This document shows positions 18,961 to 26,776 of a stretch of DNA of 64,000 nt, piece after piece. Made by a program: the position numbers and the translations under genes. Every line of letters starts with the position of its first letter. Positions within the stretch are counted from its first letter, which is position 1. Below the pieces are notes generated by a model. That model worked only from the letters and a program-made list of their open reading frames with translations, had not been told where the DNA came from and searched no databases. The stretch comes from Cellulomonas alba (GTDB lineage: Bacteria > Actinomycetota > Actinomycetes > Actinomycetales > Cellulomonadaceae): NCBI RefSeq assembly GCF_030362835.1, contig NZ_JAUCGQ010000001.1, positions 1,281,461 to 1,345,460 on the forward strand, read 5' to 3'.

Positions 18961-20277
18961 TCAGCCGTGCCGGCGTCGCCGGATGACGTCACGGATCGGC
19001 GGCACGAGCACGCCCGTCGCGGCCAGGTCGGCGCGCGTGCGGACGCGGTTGCGCCACACGCCGAGCACGCCGACCACCCACGGCACCAGCAGCACCGAGA
19101 ACGCGACGCGGAAGGCGTCGAGCGAGTACGTCGTCGTGCCGGGCGGCGACACCACCTGCAGCACCACGCCGATCGCGAGCACCGAGAGGATCGTCGACGC
19201 GAACCCGCCGACGTTGACGAACCCGCTGGCCGTGCCGATCCGGTGCGCGTCGGAGAACGTGCGCGCGTAGTCCATCCCGACGAGCGACACCGGGCCGCCG
19301 ACGCCCAGCACGATGACGACGAGCACGAGCTGCCACAGGGGCCGCGGCGTGTCGAACGCGAGCACGCTGACCCACGCGAGCAGCGACGCAGTGGCCGAGC
19401 CGAGCACGATCCAGCTGCGTCGCAGCGGGTGCCGCGCCGTGAGCCGGCCGATGATCGGGCCGGTCGTCATCGCGGTCAGCGTGAGGGCGGTGAGCAGCAG
19501 GCTCGCCTCGGCGGTGCTGCGCCGCTGGGCCGTCACGAAGAACGGCACGCCCCACAGCATCGTGACGACGTTGGCCGAGAAGGGCGTCAGGAAGTGGCTC
19601 CAGAACCCGAGCCGCACGCCCGACGGCGTCGTCGCGAGCCGCACGTCGTGCCAGAACGGCTCGCGCCGCCCGAGGTCGGCCGAGCGTGCGGGCGAGCGGA
19701 GCAGCACGCCACCGACGACGGCCGTCGCGAGGCCGACGCCCGCGAGCGTCGCGAACGTCGCCGTCCAGCCGTGGTGGTGCAGCAGCCAGGCGACCGGGAT
19801 CGCGGACGCGAGCTGGCCGCTCTGCCCGATCAGGCCGGTGACCTGCACCATCACGGGGACGCTGCGCGGCGGGAACCACTCGGCGACGAGGCGGCAGGCG
19901 CCGATGAAGACGGGCGCGTCACCCGCGCCGATCAGCACGCGCGCCACGAGGGCCACCGGGACGCTGTGCGCCGTCGCGAGCACGAGCTGGCCGGTCGCCA
20001 TCAGCACCGCACCGCCCGTGAGCATCGCGCGCGGGCCGAGGCGGTCGATCAGCTGACCCGCCGGGATCTGCATCGCCGCGTACGCGGTCAGCTGCACGAC
20101 CGAGAACAGCGCGAGGCCCGTGGCCGCGAGGTCGAACCGGGCGACGGCCTCGACGCCCGCGACGCCGAGCGCGGTCCGGTGCGTCACCGCGACGAAGTAG
20201 ACGAGGACCGCCGCTGACCACACCACCCAGGCGGCGCGGGTCGGCCGGGGCTCGGTCGCGGATCGCATCGGTGCCAT
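18961..20277 (-). CDS. Major facilitator superfamily transporter
   Basis: A 438-residue MFS protein (start ATG 20277; ATG 20268 is also possible) with about 12 hydrophobic helices. MFS signatures are seen: a DRLGPRAM loop after helix 2 and GRLTARHPLRRSW in the second half. It resembles the nitrate/sugar-phosphate and anion:cation symporter branches (IPAGQLIDRLGPRAMLTGG; IGACRLVAEWFPPRSVPV). It lies on the opposite strand, between the two SigE-coupled loci and convergent with the 540-residue gene. The substrate cannot be told from sequence alone. Confidence 0.87.
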   Translation of the reverse strand: MAPMRSATEPRPTRAAWVVWSAAVLVYFVAVTHRTALGVAGVEAVARFDLAATGLALFSVVQLTAYAAMQIPAGQLIDRLGPRAMLTGGAVLMATGQLVLATAHSVPVALVARVLIGAGDAPVFIGACRLVAEWFPPRSVPVMVQVTGLIGQSGQLASAIPVAWLLHHHGWTATFATLAGVGLATAVVGGVLLRSPARSADLGRREPFWHDVRLATTPSGVRLGFWSHFLTPFSANVVTMLWGVPFFVTAQRRSTAEASLLLTALTLTAMTTGPIIGRLTARHPLRRSWIVLGSATASLLAWVSVLAFDTPRPLWQLVLVVIVLGVGGPVSLVGMDYARTFSDAHRIGTASGFVNVGGFASTILSVLAIGVVLQVVSPPGTTTYSLDAFRVAFSVLLVPWVVGVLGVWRNRVRTRADLAATGVLVPPIRDVIRRRRHG

Positions 20278-20326
20278 TCTCCCGCGCCGCGGGGTGGGCT
20301 CCGACCACCCGGCGCGGTCGTGCCCC

Positions 20327-20350
20327 AACCTGGGGGCGGCGTCGTTCGTC
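20327..20350 (+). promoter_or_regulatory. Candidate ECF-type promoter of the second SigE-family gene
   Basis: AACC (20327-20330), 16 bp, then CGTC (20347-20350) followed by ATA: a good match to ECF promoters, 43 bp before the ATG at 20393. The words and spacing match those before the first sigma gene, which suggests self- or cross-regulation. Confidence 0.45.
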
Positions 20351-20392
20351 ATAGAGGTAGCGGCCACCGGGCCGGCGAGGAAGCGGGGACCG

Positions 20393-21022
20393 ATGGGCTG
20401 GGAGCAGGCGCTCGACGCGCTCGTGCGCGACCGCGGCGCGGCGCTCGTCGGGCACGCCTACCTGCTCACCGGTGACGTCCGCGAGGCCGAGGACCTGGTG
20501 CAGGACGCGCTGGTCCGGGTGTTCTCGCGCGGGAGGCCCGTCACCGAGATCCGGTCGGCCGAGGCGTACGTGCGCCGCGCGATCCACACGATCTACCTCG
20601 ACGGCTTCCGCCGCCGCCGGCACTGGGCCACCATCCGGCACCTCGCGGCGGTCGACGAGCGCGCGCACGTGCTGCCGCCCGAGCTCGCCGTGGGCGACCG
20701 GCTGGTGCTCGCCGAGGCCCTCGCGACGCTGTCGCCACGCCAGCGCGCGTGCGTCGTGCTGCACCACGTCGAGGACCTGCCGGTCGACGAGATCGCGCTG
20801 CTGCTCGACCTCAGCGCAGGGGCGGTCAAGCGGTACCTGTCGGACGGGCGGGCCGCGCTGCGGGCCGCGCTCGTCGGCACGGACGTGGGCCCGCCGCAGC
20901 AGCGCACCCGCTCCGCCCTGGCGGACCGCGACGCGCCCGGCCGTCGCCGGATCGACCCCGACGACGAGGCCGACGCCGTCCACGAAGAGACCATCGAGCT
21001 GATCCCCCGGAGGACACGATGA
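20393..21022 (+). CDS. SigE-family (ECF) RNA polymerase sigma factor, second copy
   Basis: A 209-residue sigma factor from ATG 20393. Region 2 contains LVGHAYLLTGDVREAEDLVQ and SAEAYVRRAIHTIYLDGFRR. Region 4 contains ALATLSPRQRACVVLHHVED and VDEIALLLDLSAGAVKRYLS. It is clearly paralogous to the 15879 gene, with an extra charged tail of about 30 residues. Its stop overlaps the ATG of the next gene (ATGA, 21019-21022), repeating the sigma-plus-membrane-protein arrangement 4.5 kb away. Confidence 0.92.
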   Translation: MGWEQALDALVRDRGAALVGHAYLLTGDVREAEDLVQDALVRVFSRGRPVTEIRSAEAYVRRAIHTIYLDGFRRRRHWATIRHLAAVDERAHVLPPELAVGDRLVLAEALATLSPRQRACVVLHHVEDLPVDEIALLLDLSAGAVKRYLSDGRAALRAALVGTDVGPPQQRTRSALADRDAPGRRRIDPDDEADAVHEETIELIPRRTR

Positions 21023-21933
21023 CCGACGACCTCGACGACCTGCTCGCCGACCTCGCCGCGGCAGCGACGCGCGCCGCCGCGCACGGGACGCTCGGCGGCG
21101 AGGCTCCCGCGGCCGTGCACCGCATCACGGCGCGGGTGCGCCGCCGCCGCGCCGTGCGCCACACGGGCCAGGGCGTCGCCGTCGCGTGCGCCGCCGGCGC
21201 CCTCGTCGCGGGCGGCGCGCAGGTGCGCGGCGCGATGCACGCGCCCCCGACCGCCGGGCCCGCGCAGACCGGCAGCGACGTGGACGACCTGCGGATCGAC
21301 ACGTTCGCGCCGGCGCCGTCGGACCCGGGGACGGCGGCCGACGACGGGCCCCGGACGGACGGCCCGGCGACGACGGTCCCGCCGGGGGCGCTCGCCTCCG
21401 CGGTCGCCTCGGCGAAGGCCGACGCGGAGGCGCAGGACAGGGCGGCCGCCGAGGAGCGGGCGCGGGTCGAGCGCGAGCTGCGTCTCGGGCTGGGCGACCC
21501 CGCCGCCGCGATCTTCCGCTGCGGCGAGCCGGTGCACACGACGATCCACTCACGCCCGGACGCGAACGGCCTGCTGCTGGCGGCGGACGACGACCTCACC
21601 GCGCAGGTGACGGGCATCGCGCAGCTGACGTGGCACGCCGAGCTTCCCACCGCGGCGCGCTACGCGATCGTCGGCACGGACGGCACGGTCGTCGCGCGGC
21701 TCGTCGAGGACGACGCGACCCGCACGCGCGTCGACGGCACGCGACCCGAGCAGACCTACCGGCTCGCCGGCGGTGTGCACGTCGTGGGGTGCGAGGGCAA
21801 ACCCGACGTGACGCCGGGCGAGAAGGTCGTCGCGTGGCCGTACGTGAGCGCCGACGTCTACAAGGACGCGTCCAGCACGACCGGCACCCCGGTGGTCGCC
21901 ATCGCCGAGCCGCGCGAGATCACGGTCCCGTAG
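21019..21933 (+). CDS. Membrane-anchored extracellular protein coupled to second SigE-family sigma factor
   Basis: Unrecognised family, 304 residues. A cytoplasmic segment of about 40 residues ends in RVRRRRAVRH, followed by a short hydrophobic helix (GVAVACAAGALVAGGAQV), a Pro/Asp-rich spacer and an Ala/Glu-rich helical segment (about residues 118-155). The extracellular domain begins IFRCGEPV, then has YAIVGTDGTVVARLVEDD, a second Cys (VVGCEGKP) and PGEKVVAW. Word order and the Cys pair match the 271-residue protein, although overall identity looks low. ATG 21019 overlaps the sigma stop. It is probably the anti-sigma or sensor partner of this second sigma factor. Confidence 0.78.
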   Translation: MTDDLDDLLADLAAAATRAAAHGTLGGEAPAAVHRITARVRRRRAVRHTGQGVAVACAAGALVAGGAQVRGAMHAPPTAGPAQTGSDVDDLRIDTFAPAPSDPGTAADDGPRTDGPATTVPPGALASAVASAKADAEAQDRAAAEERARVERELRLGLGDPAAAIFRCGEPVHTTIHSRPDANGLLLAADDDLTAQVTGIAQLTWHAELPTAARYAIVGTDGTVVARLVEDDATRTRVDGTRPEQTYRLAGGVHVVGCEGKPDVTPGEKVVAWPYVSADVYKDASSTTGTPVVAIAEPREITVP

Positions 21934-21948
21934 CGCGGGCTCCGGTCC

Positions 21949-22048
21949 GGACCGCGAGTTTCCGTCAGGACCGCGAGTTCCACCGTGATCCGTGAGTCCT
22001 GTCTCACGGGCTCGTGCTCGATCTCACGGACTCGGCGCGGTCTCACGG
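21949..22048. repeat. Mirrored array of about 19-20-bp units
   Basis: GGACCGCGAGTT at 21949 and 21968 and GATCCGTGAGTC at 21988 form three direct copies. TCTCACGG at 22002, 22022 and 22041 gives three copies of the reverse complement. The two groups meet at a perfect stem, CCGTGAG (21990-21996) with CTCACGG (22003-22009), with a 6-nt loop. It lies between convergent genes, next to a terminator. Confidence 0.55.
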
Positions 22049-22064
22049 AGTCGACGTCGGCGGA

Positions 22065-22086
22065 CCTCCCGGCACCGACCGGGAGG
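22065..22086. terminator. Terminator hairpin between the convergent 21019 gene and nrdG
   Basis: CCTCCCGG (22065-22072) and CCGGGAGG (22079-22086) form a perfect 8-bp stem around the loop CACCGA, followed by CTTGT. It lies about 130 bp after the 304-residue protein gene. Confidence 0.6.
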
Positions 22087-22100
22087 CTTGTGCTCGAGCC

Positions 22101-22290
22101 CACCGGATCGGCTCGTGCCTACCCGGTCGCCGCACGCTCACCGGAGCGGCCCGCGCCTACCCGGTCGCCGCACGCTCACCGGATCGGCTCGTGCCTGCCC
22201 GGTCGCCGCACGCTCACCGGAGCGGCCCGCGCCTACCCGGTCGGCGCACGCTCACCGGATCGGCCCGTGCCTACCCGGTCGCCGCACGCT
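22101..22290. repeat. Five 38-bp tandem repeats abutting the nrdG stop codon
   Basis: Exactly five 38-bp units (22101, 22139, 22177, 22215, 22253), with a sixth partial unit entering nrdG. Units alternate between two variants: CACCGGATCGG followed by C[TC]CGTG, and CACCGGAGCGGCCCGCG. This suggests duplication of a 76-bp dimer. The last boundary falls on the nrdG TGA (22290-22292). Confidence 0.9.
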
Positions 22291-23129
22291 CACCGAGCCG
22301 CCTCCCGCGCCCGCACCGCCGCGAGCGCGTGCCGGTACTCGGTCGTGGTGCCGTCCGGGCGAGCCTCCTGCAGCACGTGGTCCTCGACGCCGATCCCGGC
22401 GAGCACGGCGGTCAGGTCCGCGACGTCGGCCGGCGTCAGCACGGTCGGGTCGACCGTCGTGCGCACCTGCACGTCGAGCGGCGGCCCGTCGAGCGGCCGC
22501 GCGGCCGCGGTGTCGAGCAGCAGCCGCAGCGAGGTGAACGCGGCGTCGGCGGTGGTCGTCGCACCGCCGACGCGCGTGATCTCGCGGTAGAGCCGCGCCG
22601 GTGCCTTGACGTCGAACCCGACCCAGTCGACGTACGGCAGCACGGCCGCGAGCCGGTTCGGGTAGGCACCCGACGTGTGCAGCCCGACGAGGAACCCGGC
22701 GTCGCGCACCGCGCGGCACGCGTCGGCCAGCGCCGCCTGACGGGTCGGCTCGCCGCCCGAGAACACGACGCCGTCGAGCAGCCCGTGCCGGCGCGCGAGC
22801 AGCGCCGTCACGTCCGACCACGGCAGGACGCCCGGCGTGCGCGGGTCGAGGATCGCCTGGTTGTGGCAGTACGTGCACCGCCACGGGCACCCCTGCAGGA
22901 ACACCGTCGCCACGAGGCGGCCGGGCCAGTCGCACGTCGACATCGGCGTCAGGCCCGCGATCTCGAGCGTGTCCGGCGACCGGTCCGCCCAGCCGAGGTC
23001 GACCGGCGCCGGGCCCCGCCGTCGGTGCGGAGGATGCGACCCGACGAGCACGCTCCGAGCGTCCGCCGCGTCGGCCGACACAGCGTCCTCCGCACCGACG
23101 GTCGCCGCCGCGCAGCCCGGCGCGCTCAT
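22290..23129 (-). CDS. nrdG: Anaerobic ribonucleotide reductase activating protein (radical SAM)
   Basis: NrdG uses S-adenosylmethionine and a [4Fe-4S] cluster to put the glycyl radical on NrdD. The radical-SAM motif CPWRCTYC (Cys81, Cys85, Cys88) is present, followed by GGEPTRQAAL, the SAM-binding word in VGLHTSGAYP, and DVKAP. The 279-residue length is longer than usual because of an N-terminal extension of about 55 residues before LEIAGL. Part of that extension is encoded by a hairpin repeat (23019-23101), so its origin may be insertion of the repeat or a wrongly early start. ATG 23129 overlaps the nrdD stop by ATGA, which favours this start. Tandem repeats begin at its stop codon. Confidence 0.92.
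   Translation of the reverse strand: MSAPGCAAATVGAEDAVSADAADARSVLVGSHPPHRRRGPAPVDLGWADRSPDTLEIAGLTPMSTCDWPGRLVATVFLQGCPWRCTYCHNQAILDPRTPGVLPWSDVTALLARRHGLLDGVVFSGGEPTRQAALADACRAVRDAGFLVGLHTSGAYPNRLAAVLPYVDWVGFDVKAPARLYREITRVGGATTTADAAFTSLRLLLDTAAARPLDGPPLDVQVRTTVDPTVLTPADVADLTAVLAGIGVEDHVLQEARPDGTTTEYRHALAAVRAREAAR
23019..23101. repeat. Hairpin repeat (copy C) inside the nrdG 5' coding region
   Basis: CCGTCGGTGCGGAGGA (23019-23034) and TCCTCCGCACCGACGG (23086-23101) are perfect 16-bp inverted arms. The interior carries GGCCGACACAGCG, close to GGCCGACACGCCG of copy A. It encodes about residues 10-37 of NrdG in the assigned frame. Confidence 0.65.
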
Positions 23130-24937
23130 GCGCCGACCCCCGCGCCGGCCAGTGCGGCGGGTTCCTGGAAGTGCACCCGCTCGGCGTGCTCGCCCTTCTT
23201 CCCGATGTTGAACGAGCTCACCGGCCGGTGGTAGCCCATGACGCGCGTCCACACCTCGCACGGCGAGCCGCAGTCGGGGCACGTCGGGTGCTCGCCCGCG
23301 AGGTAGCCGTGCCGCTGGCAGATCGAGAACGTCGGCGTCACGGTCAGGTACGGCAGGCGGAACCGCGTCAGCGCGCGGCGCACCAGCTCGCGGCACGCGT
23401 CGGGCGACGACAGCCGCTCCGACATGTACAGGTGCAGGACCGTGCCGCCCGTGTACCGCGTCTGCAGCTCGTCCTGCCGCTCGAGCGCCTCGAACGGGTC
23501 GTCGGTGAACCCGACCGGCAGCTGCGAGGAGTTCGTGTAGTACGGCTGGTCGTCGGTGCCGGCCTGCAGGATGCCGGGGAACCGCACGCGGTCCTCCTTG
23601 GCGAACCGGTACGTCGTGCCCTCGGCGGGCGTGGCCTCCAGGTTGTAGAGGTGGCCGGTCGCCTCCTGGAACTCGACCATCCGTCCGCGCACATGGTCGA
23701 GCAGGCGGACCGACAGTGCGTGCCCACGCGGGTGCGTCAGGTCGTACGCGTTTCCGCTGAAGTTGCGGACCATCTCGTTGAGGCCGTTGACGCCGATGGT
23801 CGAGAAGTGGTTCTCGAGCGTGCCGAGGTAGCGGCGGGTGTACGGGAACAGCCCCTCGTCGATGTACCGCTGGATGACGGTCCGCTTGAGCTCGAGCGAC
23901 GTCCGCGCGAGCGTCAGCAGCCGGTCGAGCGCCGCGTACAGGCCCGCCTCGTCGCCCGCGTAGAGGTAGCCGAGGCGCGCGCAGTTGACGGTCACGACGC
24001 CGAGCGAGCCCGTCTGCTCGGCCGAGCCGAACAGGCCGTTGCCGCGCTTGAGGAGCTCGCGGAGGTCGAGCTGCAGCCGGCAGCACATGCTGCGGACGTC
24101 GCCGGGGTTCATGTCCGAGTTCAGGAAGTTCTGGAAGTACGGCAGGCCGTACTTGGCGGTCATCGCGAACAGCGCGTCGGCGTTCGGGCTGTGCCAGTCG
24201 AAGTCGCGCGTGATGTTGTACGTCGGGATCGGGAACGTGAACACGCGGCCGCTCGCGTCGCCGGTCGTCATGATCTCGATGTACGCGCGGTTGATGAGGT
24301 CCATCTCCGGCTGCAGGTCGCCGTAGGTGAAGCCGCACGGCTCGTCGGCCACGACCGGGACCTCGTCCTTGAGGTCGTCCGGGCACGTCCAGTCGAACGT
24401 GAGGTTCGTGAACGGCGTCTGCGTGCCCCACCGGCTCGGCACGTTGAGGTTGTAGACGAGCTCCTGGATGCCCTGGCGGACCTGCTCGTACGTGAGCTCG
24501 TCGAGGCGGACGAACGGCGCCATGTACGTGTCGAAGCTGCTGAACGCCTGCGCGCCCGCCCACTCGTTCTGCATCGTGCCGAGGAAGTTGACGATCTGGC
24601 CGATCGCCGAGCCGAAGTGCTTCGGCGGGCACGCGTCCACCTTGCCCGGCACGCCGTTGAGCCCCTCGGCGAGGAACCGCCGCAGCGACCAGCCCGCGCA
24701 GTAGCCCGACAGCATGTCGAGGTCGTGGATGTGCAGGTCGCCTTCGCGGTGCGCGCGCCCGACCTCGGGCGGGTACACGTGGCTCAGCCAGTAGTTCGCG
24801 ACGACCTTGCCCGCCGTGTTGAGGATGAGCCCGCCGAGCGAGTACCCCTGGTTCGCGTTCGCGTTGACGCGCCAGTCGCGGCGGTCGAGGTACTCGTCGA
24901 TCGACGAACCGACGTCGACGACAACAGGCTCGGGCAT
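23126..24937 (-). CDS. nrdD: Anaerobic ribonucleoside-triphosphate reductase (class III)
   Basis: NrdD reduces ribonucleoside triphosphates to deoxynucleotides without oxygen, using a glycyl radical. I start at ATG 24937, which has GAGGAG seven bases upstream, rather than GTG 24955; this gives 603 residues. Conserved words include YSLGGLILNTAGK, HIHDLDMLSGYC and FTNLTFDW. The C-terminal zinc site holds four cysteines (FSICQRHG, CPDCGSPC), followed by the radical loop RVMGYHRPVSSFN with the radical Gly at about 568. No N-terminal ATP-cone is present, so allosteric overall-activity control by dATP may be missing. It forms an operon with nrdG (ATGA overlap), preceded by two NrdR-like boxes. It implies DNA synthesis under anoxia. 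Confidence 0.96.
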   Translation of the reverse strand: MPEPVVVDVGSSIDEYLDRRDWRVNANANQGYSLGGLILNTAGKVVANYWLSHVYPPEVGRAHREGDLHIHDLDMLSGYCAGWSLRRFLAEGLNGVPGKVDACPPKHFGSAIGQIVNFLGTMQNEWAGAQAFSSFDTYMAPFVRLDELTYEQVRQGIQELVYNLNVPSRWGTQTPFTNLTFDWTCPDDLKDEVPVVADEPCGFTYGDLQPEMDLINRAYIEIMTTGDASGRVFTFPIPTYNITRDFDWHSPNADALFAMTAKYGLPYFQNFLNSDMNPGDVRSMCCRLQLDLRELLKRGNGLFGSAEQTGSLGVVTVNCARLGYLYAGDEAGLYAALDRLLTLARTSLELKRTVIQRYIDEGLFPYTRRYLGTLENHFSTIGVNGLNEMVRNFSGNAYDLTHPRGHALSVRLLDHVRGRMVEFQEATGHLYNLEATPAEGTTYRFAKEDRVRFPGILQAGTDDQPYYTNSSQLPVGFTDDPFEALERQDELQTRYTGGTVLHLYMSERLSSPDACRELVRRALTRFRLPYLTVTPTFSICQRHGYLAGEHPTCPDCGSPCEVWTRVMGYHRPVSSFNIGKKGEHAERVHFQEPAALAGAGVGA

Positions 24938-24971
24938 GGGGTTGCTCCTCGTCACGCTCGCTCGGCCCCGA

Positions 24972-25019
24972 CCACCAGATGTTGTGGTCGGCCGGCCGTT
25001 GGTGGGCCAGATGTGGCAG
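24972..25019 (-). promoter_or_regulatory. Tandem NrdR-like boxes upstream of nrdDG
   Basis: CCACCAGATGTTGTGG (24972-24987) lies within a near-palindrome, CCGACCAC...GTGGTCGG. A weaker second copy around GGCCAGATGTGGCAG repeats the core CAGATGT exactly 32 bp away (24976 and 25008). NrdR boxes come as 16-bp pairs about three helical turns apart, overlapping promoters of reductase genes. The first box is 35 bp before the nrdD ATG. No nrdR gene is in the window. Confidence 0.65.
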
Positions 25020-25156
25020 TTCTATGCCCTGGTCCGACCGGCGAGCGGGACGTTCGTCCCGGCGGTCGTGGCGGTGGTCGGCCAGCCCTCGGGGCGCGGG
25101 CGACTCGGTGGGGGAAGTCCGCGGCGTGTCGCTGCGCGGCGCCCGTCGGCACCGTC

Positions 25157-26776
25157 TCAGCGGACGACGAACCGCACCCGCTCCCCGGGCCGCAGCTGCG
25201 CGAGCCAGTGCAGGTCCGGCCGGCGCACGACGGCGAGCACGGGGTACCCGCCCGTCACCGGGTGGTCGATGCCGAACACGATCGGCCGCCCGTCCGGCGG
25301 CACCTGCACGGCACCCGGCACGAGGCCCGCCGGGGGCAGCTCCGCGTGCTCGCGCTCCGGCACGCGACGCAGGGGCGTGCCGTCGAGCCGCAGCGCGACG
25401 CGGTTCGTCGCAGGCGTGACGAGCCACGGCCCGGACCGGTCGAGCGCCTCGAGGCCCCCCTCGACCCACGCGGCGTGCGGACCGGGCGCGAGGTGCAGGA
25501 CCACCTCGGAGGCCCAGTCGCGTACGGGCGCGACGTCGACCGGCGGGAGGTCGGCGGGCGCCGGGCCGACCGGCAGCGCGTCACCCGCGGCCAGCGGCGC
25601 CGGCCCGATGCCCGCGAGCTGGTCAGCCGACCGCGAGCCCAGCACCGGCACCACGTCGAGGCCGCCCCGCACCGCCAGGTACACCCGCAGCCCGCGCGAC
25701 GCGGTGCCGACGTGGAGCACCTGCCCGGCCGCGAGCTCGATGGGCGCGTGCCGGCCGACCGGGTGCCCGTCCACGTCGGCCGCGCCGGGTGCGCCGGCCA
25801 GCGCGACGGTGACCGGCCGATCGGCGCGCACGCGCAGTCCGCCGAGGAGCACCTCGAGGCCGGCTGCGCCCTCCGCGTTGCCGACGAGCCGGTTCGCGAG
25901 CGCGAGCGCCTCGGCGTCTGCCGCACCCGCCCGGCCGACGCCGACGTGCGCCCAGCCCGCGCGGCCGAGGTCCTCGACGAGCGTGAGCGTGCCCGGGTCG
26001 AGGACGGTGAGGGCGCGGGTGCGGCCGAGGGCCGGCGGCGCTGCGCGCTCGGGCGCGTCGGGGTCGGGGTCGGGGTCCAGGTCCGCGTCCCGCGGCCCGG
26101 CAGGGTCCGCGGCCGGCACCCCTCGGAACCGGACGCGCGTGCCGGGCGTCAGCAGCGCGGGCGGGTCGCGGTCCACGTCGAACAGCGCGACGTCGCAGGT
26201 ACCGAGCAGCCGCCAACCGCCCGGCGTGGCCGCGGAGTACACGGCGCTGAAGCGGTCGGCGATCGCGACCGCTCCCGCCGGTACCCGCTCGCGCGGGCTC
26301 TCCCGCCTGGGGACGTGCAGCGCGGGGTCGAGCCCGACGAGGTACGCGAACCCCGGCATGAACCCGCCGAACGCGACGGTGTACTCCGCGGCCGCGTGCC
26401 GGCGGACGACCTCGTCGCGCGTGAGCCCGGTCAGCCCCGCCACCTCGTCGAGGTCGGGCCCGTCGTACCGGACCGGCAGCGTGACGAGCTCGGACGCGGC
26501 GGGCTCACCCGCGGACCGCGTGCCGACGGTGGCACCCGCGAGCGCCGCCACCTCGCCTTCGACGTCCCGCACGAGCGTCTCGAGATCGGCGCCGGCCGCG
26601 ACGCGGAGCAGCACGGACGCCGCGGCGGGCACCTGGTCGACGACCCCCGCGAGGGCGCCCGCGCGGCGCGCGGACCGGAGCGCGGCGTCGACGTCGCGGA
26701 CGGCGGTCAGGTCGGGCAGCGTGACGAGGACGGCGTCGTCCCCGAACGCCGCGACCGACCACGCGTCAGCGGTCAT
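25157..26776 (-). CDS. pxpBC: 5-oxoprolinase subunits B and C fused (PxpB-PxpC)
   Basis: A 539-residue fusion. Residues 1-215 are the KipI/PxpB part (FGDDAVLVTL; VRYDGPDLDEVA; EYTVAFGGFMPGFAYL; RVPAGAVAIADRFSAVYS; TPGGWRLLG). After a Pro/Asp-rich linker, residues 250-539 are the KipA/PxpC part (GTLTLVEDLGRAGWAHVGVG; GAADAEALALANRLVGN; RGLRVYLAVRGG; FGIDHPVTGGYPVLAVV). With PxpA it cleaves 5-oxoproline to glutamate using ATP, removing a damage product of glutamate and glutamine. In many bacteria B and C are separate. ATG 26776 overlaps the pxpA stop (ATGA). Confidence 0.92.
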   Translation of the reverse strand: MTADAWSVAAFGDDAVLVTLPDLTAVRDVDAALRSARRAGALAGVVDQVPAAASVLLRVAAGADLETLVRDVEGEVAALAGATVGTRSAGEPAASELVTLPVRYDGPDLDEVAGLTGLTRDEVVRRHAAAEYTVAFGGFMPGFAYLVGLDPALHVPRRESPRERVPAGAVAIADRFSAVYSAATPGGWRLLGTCDVALFDVDRDPPALLTPGTRVRFRGVPAADPAGPRDADLDPDPDPDAPERAAPPALGRTRALTVLDPGTLTLVEDLGRAGWAHVGVGRAGAADAEALALANRLVGNAEGAAGLEVLLGGLRVRADRPVTVALAGAPGAADVDGHPVGRHAPIELAAGQVLHVGTASRGLRVYLAVRGGLDVVPVLGSRSADQLAGIGPAPLAAGDALPVGPAPADLPPVDVAPVRDWASEVVLHLAPGPHAAWVEGGLEALDRSGPWLVTPATNRVALRLDGTPLRRVPEREHAELPPAGLVPGAVQVPPDGRPIVFGIDHPVTGGYPVLAVVRRPDLHWLAQLRPGERVRFVVR

